Source of the DNA: Dermatemys mawii
Taxonomy: Eukaryota > Chordata > Testudines > Dermatemydidae
Direction of reading: 5' to 3'
NCBI GenBank assembly: GCA_007922305.1
Contig: ML677366.1
Coordinates: 10,884,823 to 10,948,822 of the forward strand
DNA length: 64,000 nucleotides
Part shown: piece after piece, positions 37,047 through 46,269 of the stretch
Layout: each line of letters begins with the position of its first letter
Position numbering within the stretch: position 1 is the stretch's first letter
Notes under the pieces: generated by a model
Told to the model about the DNA's origin: nothing
The model's database searches: none
What the model saw: the letters and a program-made list of their open reading frames with translations, nothing else
Made by a program: the position numbers and the translations under genes

Positions 37047-37916
37047 ATGGACAGAATGACTAGGGAACAACCCCTGAGCAAACAAGAGAAGCTGAAGATT
37101 GTGAGCAGTCTCTTGAAGCAGGCCCCGCCTGAAGAATTCTGCGAGGCCTTCAGTGATCTGCGCCTGCTGGTGGACGATGACAGCTTGATGTGCCAAGAAG
37201 CTGCTTCCCTCTGTGCCCTGCACAACAAGCTCTACTTCACCCCTGTCATGAGGAAGGAGTGTGAGGTGCTGCTGACTCGCCACAATGAGCTGGAGGAAAA
37301 CCACTTCCTGGACTCCCAGAGACAAGTCTCTTTCAAATTTGACCACGTGAAGAAAGAGGCAAGCGAATTTCAGGCTCACCCACTGGAAGATGAGAAAGGT
37401 GAGACATGGAGAAGGGCCCTCTATGAGGACCTCAAAGCATACGTCAGCAGCCACTATCCTGGGGGGATTTGCAGTGTCTTCATCAAGGATACGGCCATCC
37501 GGAAAATCCTCATCGCTTGCATTGCGGGGCGTCTGCACCGGCCCTCCGCCTTCTGGAATGGCCTGTGGAAATCAGAGTGGACTTTCACCCTGACTCCCAC
37601 TTCCACTTCTACCCAGGTGGCCGGGACGATCATGGTCCAGGCTCACTATTTTGAGGACGGCAACATCCACCTGACAGCGTGCAAGGATGTGGCAGAGAGT
37701 CTGCCTGTCACCACTGAGACCCAGACCTCCCAGGGCTTTGTGAAACTGCTGGAGGATGCAGACAACCAATTCCAGGATGGGCTGATGGAAGAATACCAGA
37801 GAATGAGCAATACCCACTTGAAGGCTTTCCGAAGACAGCTACCCATCACCCACAGCACTATCGACTGGGAGAAAATAGTGACAGCTAAGATAGTGGAGGC
37901 ACCTGCTGTCCAATGA
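37047..37916 (+). CDS. F-actin-capping protein alpha subunit-like (CAPZA family), uninterrupted CDS
   Basis: This encodes a 289-residue alpha subunit of capping protein, which dimerises with CAPZB and blocks actin filament barbed ends. Family hallmarks, in order: KLKIVSSLLKQAPPEEF (about 15-31), FTPV, FKFDHVKKEAS, ACIAGR then FWNGLWKSEWTF (about 169-180), VQAHYFEDGNIHL, and the C-terminal tentacle FRRQLPITHSTIDW (about 261-274). The length fits the family (286 for CAPZA1, 299 for CAPZA3). CAPZA1/2 are multi-exon genes, whereas this frame has no introns, like mammalian testis-specific CAPZA3. NGLWKS and VQAH lean toward CAPZA3, but FEDGN and RRQLP are CAPZA1-like. I chose the ATG at 37047: strong Kozak context (ACCATGG), 35 bases after a splice acceptor, and N-terminal length matching the family. 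An in-frame ATG at 36984 lies in the predicted intron. In the basic triad of the tentacle (CAPZA1 K256, R260, R266) the third residue is His269. Intact and probably functional. Confidence 0.93.
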   Translation: MDRMTREQPLSKQEKLKIVSSLLKQAPPEEFCEAFSDLRLLVDDDSLMCQEAASLCALHNKLYFTPVMRKECEVLLTRHNELEENHFLDSQRQVSFKFDHVKKEASEFQAHPLEDEKGETWRRALYEDLKAYVSSHYPGGICSVFIKDTAIRKILIACIAGRLHRPSAFWNGLWKSEWTFTLTPTSTSTQVAGTIMVQAHYFEDGNIHLTACKDVAESLPVTTETQTSQGFVKLLEDADNQFQDGLMEEYQRMSNTHLKAFRRQLPITHSTIDWEKIVTAKIVEAPAVQ

Positions 37917-37985
37917 AAGGCCAGTTTGGATGGGATAGCTGAGTAAAGTGTTCAGGGAAGGGAGAAAGTACTAAATATCCTGTAC

Positions 37986-38018
37986 AATAAATAGAGAAAA
38001 GAAAAATTAAAAAAAAAA
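37986..38018 (+). terminator. Poly(A) signal and adjacent A-tract of the CAPZA-like gene
   Basis: AATAAA at 37986-37991, 70 bases after the stop codon, is followed by an A-rich stretch including ten consecutive A (38009-38018). The signal suits the gene's 3' end. The A-tract at the right distance could be the fossil poly(A) tail of the original retroposition. Confidence 0.65.
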
Positions 38019-38597
38019 TTCAGAGAAAATGAAGGACAGGAAGAGTTCTGTGGGGTCAGAAGCCAGGGCGCTCTTCTGGGAGGTTGGGAAATCCAAGGAG
38101 AGGTGTTCTGCTGATTATGCTGAGCACAGGATAAGCGCCGACACAGGTCAATAAGCAGTCACATTGTGTGTCAGCTTGTTGATAAAGTGAAGGGAGCTCC
38201 AAGAAGAGCAGCCAAATTGATGAGTGGGCTGCAGAGTGTGATTTAATGATCGAGGGCAGGTGCTGTCTAGGGCTCTGTCTCCACATCTCTCTGGCCTCTT
38301 CAGTACACAAGACCCTAGTTATATAGTACCCCTGTTCTCGGGGACTACTTTATTAGTGTATCATATCTTAAAGAGCTCTCTTCCCAATTCCTCAGTGGGA
38401 CATGGTTCTTCCTTTCTGTGACCTGGCTACTTTGCCCATCTTTCTCTTCTCAGCCTCCTACTGGACAAATACAGTTTCTCAGTCTCCCACTATACAAACA
38501 CAATTCCTCCTTCCCAAAGTCTGGTCTTCAGTCGTCCACAGCTGAATATACAACCTCAGCTTTTCCAGCTAGTCCCCCAACTCTTGTTTCTTTAGAG
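38019..38597. other. No gene recognised
   Basis: Short spacer between the CAPZA-like gene and a transposon cluster. Nothing recognisable. Confidence 0.5.
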
Positions 38598-38803
38598 CAG
38601 GGATCGGCAACCTTTGGCCCATGGCCCACCAGGGTAAGCCCCCAGTGGGCCGGGCCGGTTAGTTTACCTGCTGTGTCCACAGGTTTGGACAATCATGGCT
38701 CCCACTGGCTGAGGTTTGCTGCTCCAGGCCAATGAGGGCTACAGGAAGCGGCGGCCAGCACATCCCTTGGTCCACACCTCTTCCTGCAGCCCACATTGGC
38801 CTG
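38598..38803 (+). mobile_element. Palindromic hAT-type element, truncated copy
   Basis: It starts CAGGGATCGGCAACCTTTGG and contains the left arm (TTAGTTTACCTGCTG, CTCCCACTGGCTG, CCAATGAGGGCT) plus the centre and only the first bases of the right arm. The full palindrome is at 43748-44071. The break lies about 25 bp from the poly(A) end of the LINE at 38828, so LINE insertion may have caused the truncation. Confidence 0.8.
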
Positions 38804-38849
38804 CTTACGTCTTACTTCAAAGGAATCTTTTTTTTTTTTAAAGCATTTT

Positions 38850-39215
38850 TTCCTGTACCTTCTCTTCCATTTCATTGCCAGGTATCCCAGTGTGTGCTGC
38901 AATCCATGCTAATATGTTCACACTCAAGCATGCTAGGTTTGTTGTCAGCAACATTTCATTTATTAGCTCACTTCTGCTTTCTAAAATACCCCTTTTAATT
39001 GCCAGTATACTTGATAATGCATTTGAAAAGATAACAGCAGCGGTAGGTCATATGTCCCTTATGTTAGTATTATTATCATCATCAATTCAGCTGTCATCAT
39101 GGCTACAAAATTAGATAGTCTTTTAGATTTCTTAACGCCAGTCTCAGGGATGCAAAAGGCTATTCCCACTCTGTTTGTTTATCTTTAGATCCATCAGTAT
39201 ATATATATATTCGGC
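38850..39215 (-). pseudogene. LINE RNase H domain, degenerate
   Basis: The minus-strand translation, allowing frame breaks, gives IYTDGSKD at about 39205-39180 (the DGS carries the first catalytic Asp), then a segment like VIFSNALSSILAI (usual DSLSSLxAI, here with Asp to Asn), then WIAAHTGIPGNE at 38906-38871 (the conserved W-P-x-H-x-GI-x-GNE block). All three blocks occur in the right order and spacing for a retrotransposon RNase H. Stops interrupt the frame, so it is inactive. Confidence 0.8.
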
Positions 39216-39699
39216 AATGGTGACCCCACTTTATCCGTCATACAAGAAGACTTTTTCTTTTTGTTTTATTATACAATTCTAAATCCACATCCAGAGAGAT
39301 GATTTTTCCTGGTATGATTTACTGTCAAATAACTATCAATTTTAATCTCTTTTAGCTCTTCCTTATCACTTAACTCGTTTACCCACATTTTAACCCTAAA
39401 AGTGTGAGAGAGTTTAGTGTGTCAGGCTACGTTTTGTACACTTAAACTCCAATATTCAATTGTCCAGTTATCTTGTGTGTGCTGTTTCCCTTGACTTTAG
39501 CCCAAAATGTCAGATCTAACATTTCATTCTTAAACTGAGAGGTGTTTCTCCATGAGCGACACACAGGTATAAGAAGAGATGCACCACATGCAATTCATAG
39601 TGCTTGAGCCGATTCTAACTTTTTAAGCTTCAATCCGGCTGTAGAGCTAAAGGCTTGACATCCCCAATCAATGACTCATCTTATTATCACTCTATACAG

Positions 39700-39920
39700 C
39701 AGTGGTTCTCAAACTATGGTACTGGTGACCCCTTTCACATAGTAAGCGTCTGAGTGTGACCCCCCCCTTATAGATTAAAAACACTTGTTTATATATTTAA
39801 CACCATTCCAAATGCTGGAGGCAGAGCGGGGTTTGGGGTGGAGGCTGACAGCTCGTGACCCACCATGTAATAACCTTGCGGTCCACTGAGGGGTCCCAAC
39901 CCCCAGTTTGAGAACCCCTG
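39700..39920. mobile_element. Non-autonomous hAT element nested in the LINE
   Basis: The ends CAGTGGTTCTCAAAC and GTTTGAGAACCCCTG match as inverted repeats in 14 of 15 positions. A perfect 8-bp target duplication CTATACAG lies at 39692-39699 and 39921-39928. Length 221 bp. It interrupts the C-terminal coding part of the LINE, so it is younger than the LINE. Confidence 0.94.
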
Positions 39921-40149
39921 CTATACAGCTGACTTTATCTGCTCCCCAATTAATCCCAGCAATATTTAAAAAAGTAGGATAAATCTACTTTAGTTTGTAA
40001 CATTTTCTATATGGCCTTCCCAAGTTAAAGCTAAACTAACAGTACATCCATAAACTTGAATGGCTGACTACATGCACCTTCATAAAATATAAATTACACA
40101 CATCTTTAAGTTTTCTTTTAGAGAAGATCATTCCCTTTGTTTGACTGAT

Positions 40150-41135
40150 TGTAAATTTAAATCCTCAAGTATCTCCCCACACTGAGACTCCTTGATGGCT
40201 TCATTGGATTCTCTCTCTAGTCACTTTAATTCTCATGTGTTTAACCATATAAGCACAATCATCTGCAAATAAGATAATGCCCATTCTTGCCTTACACTTT
40301 TGGGGAGATCATTTATCATAATGTTAAACAAGGTAGGGTTGACAACTCTCCACTGAGGAGTGTCATGGGCAATACTATAGATACCAGATAAGATTTTCCT
40401 TACTCTAACCTGTATGGTCCTCTCAGTCAAAAAAAACCAACCAACCAAAACAAACAAACAAAAACCAAAAAACCCAAAACACAAAACAGTAACAAAAAAC
40501 ATTATTCACCAAAACATTTTTCCTTTTATCCCTACCTTGACCAACTTATACAACAAACCCTCCCTTCATGACTTGATATATATAGTTTTTCAATGTCCAC
40601 AAAACCCACACAGTTATATACTTTGTTCCTCATTCTTTTTTGTATTTCTGTTTCTAATTTTACAGTATGATCAATCATGGATCTCCCTCCCGTAAAACCA
40701 CTTTGCACATTATTTAAGATGTCATTTTTCCCAACTATGCAACTAGCCTCTCATTTATCATTCTCTTCTCATAACTTTACCCACACAAGATACGATAACA
40801 ATTGCTCTATAAGCATCAATTCTCATAAGTAATTTGGCTGGCTTCCTTATTGGTACTATCACCAGATGCTTCCATTCTACTGGTATACTCCTTTTCTCAT
40901 ATAATATTATATAATATTAATAAAATCCTGAAACTCCCTGCAGGTCAGCATTTGAGAAAGCATTATATTACATATACTATCTTTACCTGGGGCTGTATTT
41001 CTATTTTTTTTCCTGACTTTGAGTTCCTGCATACTGAAATTTTCATTCAGTATCTCATCATCATTTCCCCAACCATTTAAGATCTCAGTTTTCTTGATCA
41101 AATTTTCTCCTCCCCACTCCCTGAAAATCTGTACT
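40150..41135 (-). pseudogene. LINE reverse transcriptase, degenerate
   Basis: On the minus strand: NENFSMQELK, then NTAPGKDSI (about 41005-40975, fingers), SGIYSIAHDTPQ and NPTLFNIMINDLP (about 40385-40310, with TPQG changed to TPQW), and IILFADDCAY with the catalytic FADD at 40269-40258. These are the ordered motifs of a non-LTR reverse transcriptase. The frame is broken, so there is no function. The INDLP and DDCA context differs from the CR1 copies in this window (FADDTKL). Confidence 0.85.
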
Positions 41136-42599
41136 TTGAATCTCATTACTAACTTTCTAGAACACTTTTGCTAGGACTTCTGCCTTTTTTGTTAGAATTT
41201 ATAACTCCATCCTCTTCAATAAGATCAGGGACAAAAAACAAAACACAAAACCTGCTATTGCCCCATGTTCTATTCATTTTCCTATCTTGCTTGTAAATCT
41301 CTGAAACCTTGATATGTGTTTAATTTTCCCATAATTCTCCTTTCAACTCTTGTTTAATCCTCTTATTAATTTTGTGCCATTGCCTTTCTTTTTTCATATT
41401 TTGTCAGGTCTTCACTGTTTAGCTTTTCTGTATGCCTTATATCTTCTTTAATTACCAGCTTGTATTCCACCACAGAATGGTGTTTCTGATTTTAGGGCAA
41501 TTTGTTACCTTATGAGTAGTTACTTTGGCTGCTGCCACATTTCCCTTTATCATGTTATCACTAAATTCCTCTGTATTATCACTTACATACTTATTACTCA
41601 GGCATTCATCACACATACGTCTGAAGAACCCCCTTTAAAAATTCCAAGTAAGAGTACCTACAGTGTCTTCAATATTATCCTTGCCTTGGTAACATGAGGG
41701 TAGGGAAATGATCACTACTCATTCCCGCTGCCCGGAAAATTCACCAGTTACAATTACTAGCTATATTGCTTATTGCAATTCCCAGTGCCAAATAGGAAAA
41801 GGAATCCAGTACCTGAGCTAAACCTTGTTGCTGCTCTGTTATTTCGTATTACCAGATGCATCAATACACTTTTCCAAACGTTTGCTATTGCTATCTAATT
41901 GCCCACTTTCCTACAACTCGTTATGGCTTTCAAATCTCCACATATAATATACGGACCTTTTAGTTCTCTAATGAGCTCTTTTAATTCTGAGTGCTCCAAA
42001 TCTTTATAGGTCCTTAAAGAAGTGTTTTTATTCTGCATTGGAATCTCTATAATAGTATAGAGACAACTTTTCCATTAATCACATTTCCAGTATACGTAAC
42101 ATCAGGTTTGACCTTCATTTCAAAAAATAGTCTTCTTTAGTTCCTGACCACGTGCTATGAAACATTGCACATTTCCACAATTTATTTTAGCACCATATTA
42201 GTTAAACTGAAGTATTGCCCTCACACAAAATTTCATTAACATGCAAATACTTTTCTGCAGCTTTTATTATCTATATTCTTTCTGTTCTTTTCCGTTTGTG
42301 AAGTGCAGCTTATTACTTCTACCATAAATGCTACAAATGCTGCCTTCTCTACAAATATGTCTTCCCCTGCTACTGTTATATGTACCATATCTTTTATAAC
42401 ACTGTGTTATAGCGATGGTTCCTTTCCCTTACTGGTTTTCTCCTCCTTCCCCACCTATCTCTTTGAATGCCTTTTAGCAGCTTCTGCATAAGATATCTTG
42501 GCAATCCTGGTTCTTTGTAACTCCCTAGCCTGTTTAGCTACCATGAATCCTTCACAAGCTATTGTGCGTATCCCCACAGGTTTCATATGAATGGTCCTC

Positions 42600-43245
42600 T
42601 ACACATTTACCACACCTTGTGTTTCCCCTTTATATACATCTGTCACATTGCCAAATTTTTGGCACTTCTAACATTTCAAAGGGTGAGGAATGTATGGATT
42701 AATCCAAAATACAGGGTATCCTAGCTTTACCCCACCAGGTAAAATCCTTCCTCCAAGTGTTATTTGCACAACTGTTGATGGTTTGTTTGCTCCCAATCTC
42801 CTACTAATTAATTGCTTGATGAATAGCACCTGAGCCCACCCATACCTTTTTAAATTTTATCCTCCATCATTTCCAGTGGGACTCTACATATTACCCCACT
42901 TGTTTCTGTTAGAAATTTGGGGGGCTGGCAAGCCTTTAAAACAGTTTCTCAGCCTGTTCTTTACTAGTACACTCCACCATAAATCTGCCCCCTGTAATAT
43001 TCTAGCTCTTGATATAGCCCTAACATTTTCCTAATCCCTTTAGCTATTTGCAAAGGATTAATGTCACCTATCTTCACTTCCTTACCCAGCAATTTGACAA
43101 TTGCAATATTTTGGCATTCCACTCTACTCTTTTTTCCCCTCCCCTGCTTCTTATTCTTCTGGTATGTCTCATCTTTTTCCTACTTTGCACCCATTCTTCA
43201 TTCCTAGTTTCTTCACCCTCATTTTCTAGAGTGACTTCTTAACTA
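42600..43245 (-). pseudogene. LINE ORF1 (gag-like) with zinc-knuckle relic
   Basis: From about 43240 the minus strand reads ETRNEEWVQSRKKMRHTRR, a basic ORF1 N-terminus. At about 42682-42600 it reads PLKC*KCQKFGNVTDVYKG, which lines up with the CX2CX4HX4C knuckle pattern CxxCQxFGHxxxxC, with His and one Cys mutated and a stop inside. ORF1 knuckles of this form are typical of I, Jockey and R1 group LINEs. Degenerate. Confidence 0.65.
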
Positions 43246-43747
43246 TTCAGCCTATTTCTTTTCTTCAGCCCTCCAAAACTCCAGTCTCCCCAGCCCTTCT
43301 CCCACTTGGCAGGGGCAAGTCTTTAGCATAGCCTTCTGCTAAGACTTGCAAACTTTTCCCACATCAGCATGATAGCTCAGCTCTGTTTATATAGTCCTTC
43401 CTTAACTCCCTCCCCATAAAGCTCCCTAACACCAGCTAGGGTCAATTATCCTTTGGCTGCTAGGTCACAGGCCAGGCTGAACCCAGCTTGCCTTAAAGGG
43501 CCAGGCAGCCTGTGATAGGGACCAACAGGCCCGAGAGAAAGACAAATATATGAAGAGGGCAAAGATCTTTGGGGTCCTGCTTCCAAGTCCCTTCAGTCCT
43601 TGTCTGAGACATAGATGACAGAGGAAACAGGAACCATGAAGTATGGAACAAGAGGAAAAATCAGCAAGATGCACAGTAATGTTTATGATACAACACCTAG
43701 CCACGTGGTTGGTTTTGCAATTCCTGGAAGGAACCATCGCTTTGGAT

Positions 43748-44071
43748 CAGGGATTAGAAACCTTTGGCACGTGACTCACAAGGGTAAGCCCCCTGGTGGG
43801 CCAGGACGGATTGTTTACCTGCTGCGTTTGCAGGTTTGTCCAATCCTGGCTCCCACTGGTGCTCCAGTCCAATGGGGGCTGCGGGAAGCAGCGCGGGCCA
43901 AGGGATGTGCCGGCTGCTGTTTATTGCAGCCCCCATTGGCCTGGAGTGGTGAACCACGGCCAGTGGGAGCGGCGATCGGCCAAACCTGCGGACGCGGCAG
44001 GTAAACAAAGTGGCATGGCTCGCTAGGGGACTTATCCTGGTGGGCTGTGTGCCAAAGGTTGCCAATCTCTG
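43748..44071. mobile_element. Full-length palindromic hAT-type element
   Basis: The 324-bp element is one large imperfect inverted repeat. The arms carry GTTTACCTGCTGCG / CGCGGCAGGTAAAC and CTCCCACTGG / CCAGTGGGAG. They meet at a centre near 43910, with CCAATGGGGGCTGCG on one side and GCAGCCCCCATTGG on the other. The ends are CAGGGATTAGAAACC and GGTTGCCAATCTCTG. A perfect 8-bp target duplication CTTTGGAT lies at 43740-43747 and 44072-44079. Non-coding. Open frames on both strands inside it are by-products of symmetry. Confidence 0.93.
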
Positions 44072-44224
44072 CTTTGGATGATGACACCCCACCCCATGAA
44101 ATGGACTGGCTGCACAGTCTCTCTTGTAGACCAGTGCATGTTCCACCGCTCCCTGATCTGGCAGTGAGTAGCCTGGGGCACAGTGTTAGATGGAAGCCTG
44201 CACAGCTGCCATGCCAGAGTCTAC

Positions 44225-44640
44225 TTTAAGGGTGCCCAGATGACTCATGTGAGTAGTTAAATGCTATGGAGCCTTTCACCGCTATATCACAAGTTCAAAT
44301 CTAGCCTAGGTCAGTAGGCCCAAAAGGTGTTACCATGTGGTGGCAATTTGACCGTCTATGTAAAACCATTTTGATGGGGTGCGTTCAATTCCTAATACCC
44401 AAAGATCAAGATCAGAAAACCATCACCACAACTGGCTGGCTGTCTTGTGGGGCATCAACTCAGACACCAGGGACTGGAATGATCATAGAGAACTAAGTCC
44501 CCGCTCATTGCTAGAGGTCAGAGCTGGGATAGTTTTGGCCGTGTGCTGCTGTACTCTGTGACTAAGAACTTCCTGCTCCAAGGGTCTGGGCTAGATGGAC
44601 CTTTGATCTGACCTAGTCTGGTTGTTCTTATGTTCTTATG
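44225..44640 (+). mobile_element. tRNA-head SINE with CR1-like tail
   Basis: CACAAGTTCAAATCTAGCCT near 44290 resembles a tRNA box B. The 3' end at 44580-44640 (GGGCTAGATGGACCTTTGAT followed by TTCTTATGTTCTTATG) is the terminal sequence used by CR1. A tRNA-like head plus CR1 tail is the known architecture of turtle SINEs mobilised by CR1. The head boundary is uncertain. It could instead be a short CR1 fragment beside unrelated sequence. Confidence 0.5.
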
Positions 44641-46260
44641 CCTTTAGCACCAGTTCAAGGCAAGCCACCAGTTCCATTTCCTAGCATGTGTGTGGGGTGT
44701 GCGTGTGTGGTGGGCGGGGGGTAACAAACCCTCCACTCTGCATCTGCCATTTCCATTCTGTTTTAACAGCTGTTCTGGAATTTTTATTTTGGTCTGTAGA
44801 AAACATGTTCAGTTTTACACTAGCAATAATAAGAAGCTCACTCCAGGTTACTATAGGAAATGCTGGTATAAGTTGCAGTGAGGTTTGATATGTCCTTTTT
44901 AAGGAGGGGGAGATAAAAGACCCACATATGGAACCAGACAGAGCTGGACAGCAAGAGAGGAAGAGAGGAAAAGGAAAAAGCCAGCCAGGAATAGAAAGAG
45001 AGCGTCTGCCAGCCTGTGGGGGAAGCTGCTGCTGTCAGTTGGGAGGTTATTAAGGACATTCATAGTGCAACACACGCGCCTGATTTCCCATCTGAGCAGC
45101 ATCAATAAACTTTTTGTTTCATTCTCTTTGGAAGAGGAGCCTTAATTAGGCATGAAGAAATTTATCAAGCAGCAGCCTCCTGGAGCAGGTTGGTCCCAGT
45201 GCCATCTGGTGTAATGGCTTCCTGCACAGTTCCTAGCAGCAGCAGGAGCAAGAATTTATTAAGACCTGCATTCTCCCCCACCTCTTCCCTCCCCCGATTT
45301 GACTGAGAACTCCAGACTGCCTCTGTCTAATAGCAGCCATTGCAGAGGCGAAAGCAAAGGTGAAATTCAGCTGCTCCCGTATCCTCTAGCAAAAAGCCAA
45401 CCCACTGCATTGGCTTGTGTAGGCTCAGATGCTGGGGTGTATTGTGTCAGCTGGCCCAGCCATTTAGGTAAAGCAGGGATGGTAATGGAGGTTTTCAGTG
45501 AGTTTTTCAACTCATTGGCTACTGCTGTCCATTGGAGCTGGCCTGGCAGCTGTTCAGATGTCAGGCGAGAGCTGCCTAAAGGGGCGACTTCTTGAGTAAT
45601 GTTTCACAGGATGGGGCTTTAGGGCCAAACCTAGTAAAGCCAATGGGAGTCTTTCCAGATGCTTTTGTGCACACAAATATTTTTTAACTGGCAGATCCTA
45701 AATATGATTTTTGCTGGCGCTTATTGTAGAAAGCAGAGTCATTGTTTTAAACCACCAAACCTGATCCCACTGAAGAGAATGGGGCGATTTGCCATTGAGC
45801 AAATAGGAGATTTTCACCCCTGGTTTAATGCATTTTGTTCCAAGAGTGAATGCCTGGGGTCCATTCCAGGAGCAGCGGTGTTACTGGGATACTCAGCCTG
45901 CTGGGTTGCTTTGTGTACATCTGGCATGTGTTATGCTTCAATCAGACAGCAAGCCCAGGAGCTGTTACATGCGAACCAGGAAAACAACAATGCATTTTTT
46001 TAAAGAAAAAAGGTCCCCTGTTATGTAATGCCCCTGGCTAGACCTCATGAAGCTCTGCAGGTGTTTTAAAATATCGCAGGAAGATCTCTAAGTTATAGCC
46101 ACACCTCCCTTTTAGCAAGGCAAGCACTTTCCTTTCTGCGACCCCCATCTCCACCGCAAGGACACCAGGCTGTGCTACTGTCACAGACATGGCACACGTA
46201 TGGGTGCCAGCCATGGCACTGTAGCAGTTTTTAAATTTTCTAATCGGTTTAAAAATAAAA
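44641..46260. other. No gene recognised between repeat cluster and ST8SIA2 3' region
   Basis: Contains a G/T-rich stretch at 44684-44722 and a T/A-rich segment near 45660-46020. No recognised exons. Part of it could belong to a longer ST8SIA2 3' UTR. Confidence 0.4.
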
Positions 46261-46269
46261 AGCGCACCA

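Larger units (their letters stand above)
38828..43320 (-). mobile_element. Nearly full-length LINE of I/R1/Jockey type with RNase H, poly(A) tail
   Basis: Read on the minus strand, about 4.5 kb carries decayed protein signatures in the order of a two-ORF LINE: an N-terminal ORF1 segment near 43240, a CCHC zinc-knuckle relic near 42680-42600, reverse transcriptase (41135-40150) and RNase H (39215-38850). It ends in an A-run that appears as T at 38827-38839 on the + strand. The copy is full of stops and frameshifts. The strand is purine-rich and AT-rich, unlike its neighbours. CR1 and L2 elements lack RNase H and a gag knuckle of this type, so this is another clade. The exact clade (I, Nimb, R1, LOA, others) was not determined. 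The 5' end is approximate. A TATATAAA lies just upstream on the same strand at 43392-43385. Confidence 0.82.

Noticed and set aside
37008..37538. 176-codon minus-strand frame over the CAPZA-like gene
   Set aside because: Shadow of the real plus-strand coding sequence.
43754..44146. Overlapping 76-130 codon frames on both strands
   Set aside because: They fall in the GC-rich palindromic transposon. The same sequence in inverted copies produces mirrored open frames.
44280..44310. tRNA-like box B considered as a tRNA gene
   Set aside because: No cloverleaf or box A at the right distance. It fits a SINE head with a CR1-like tail.
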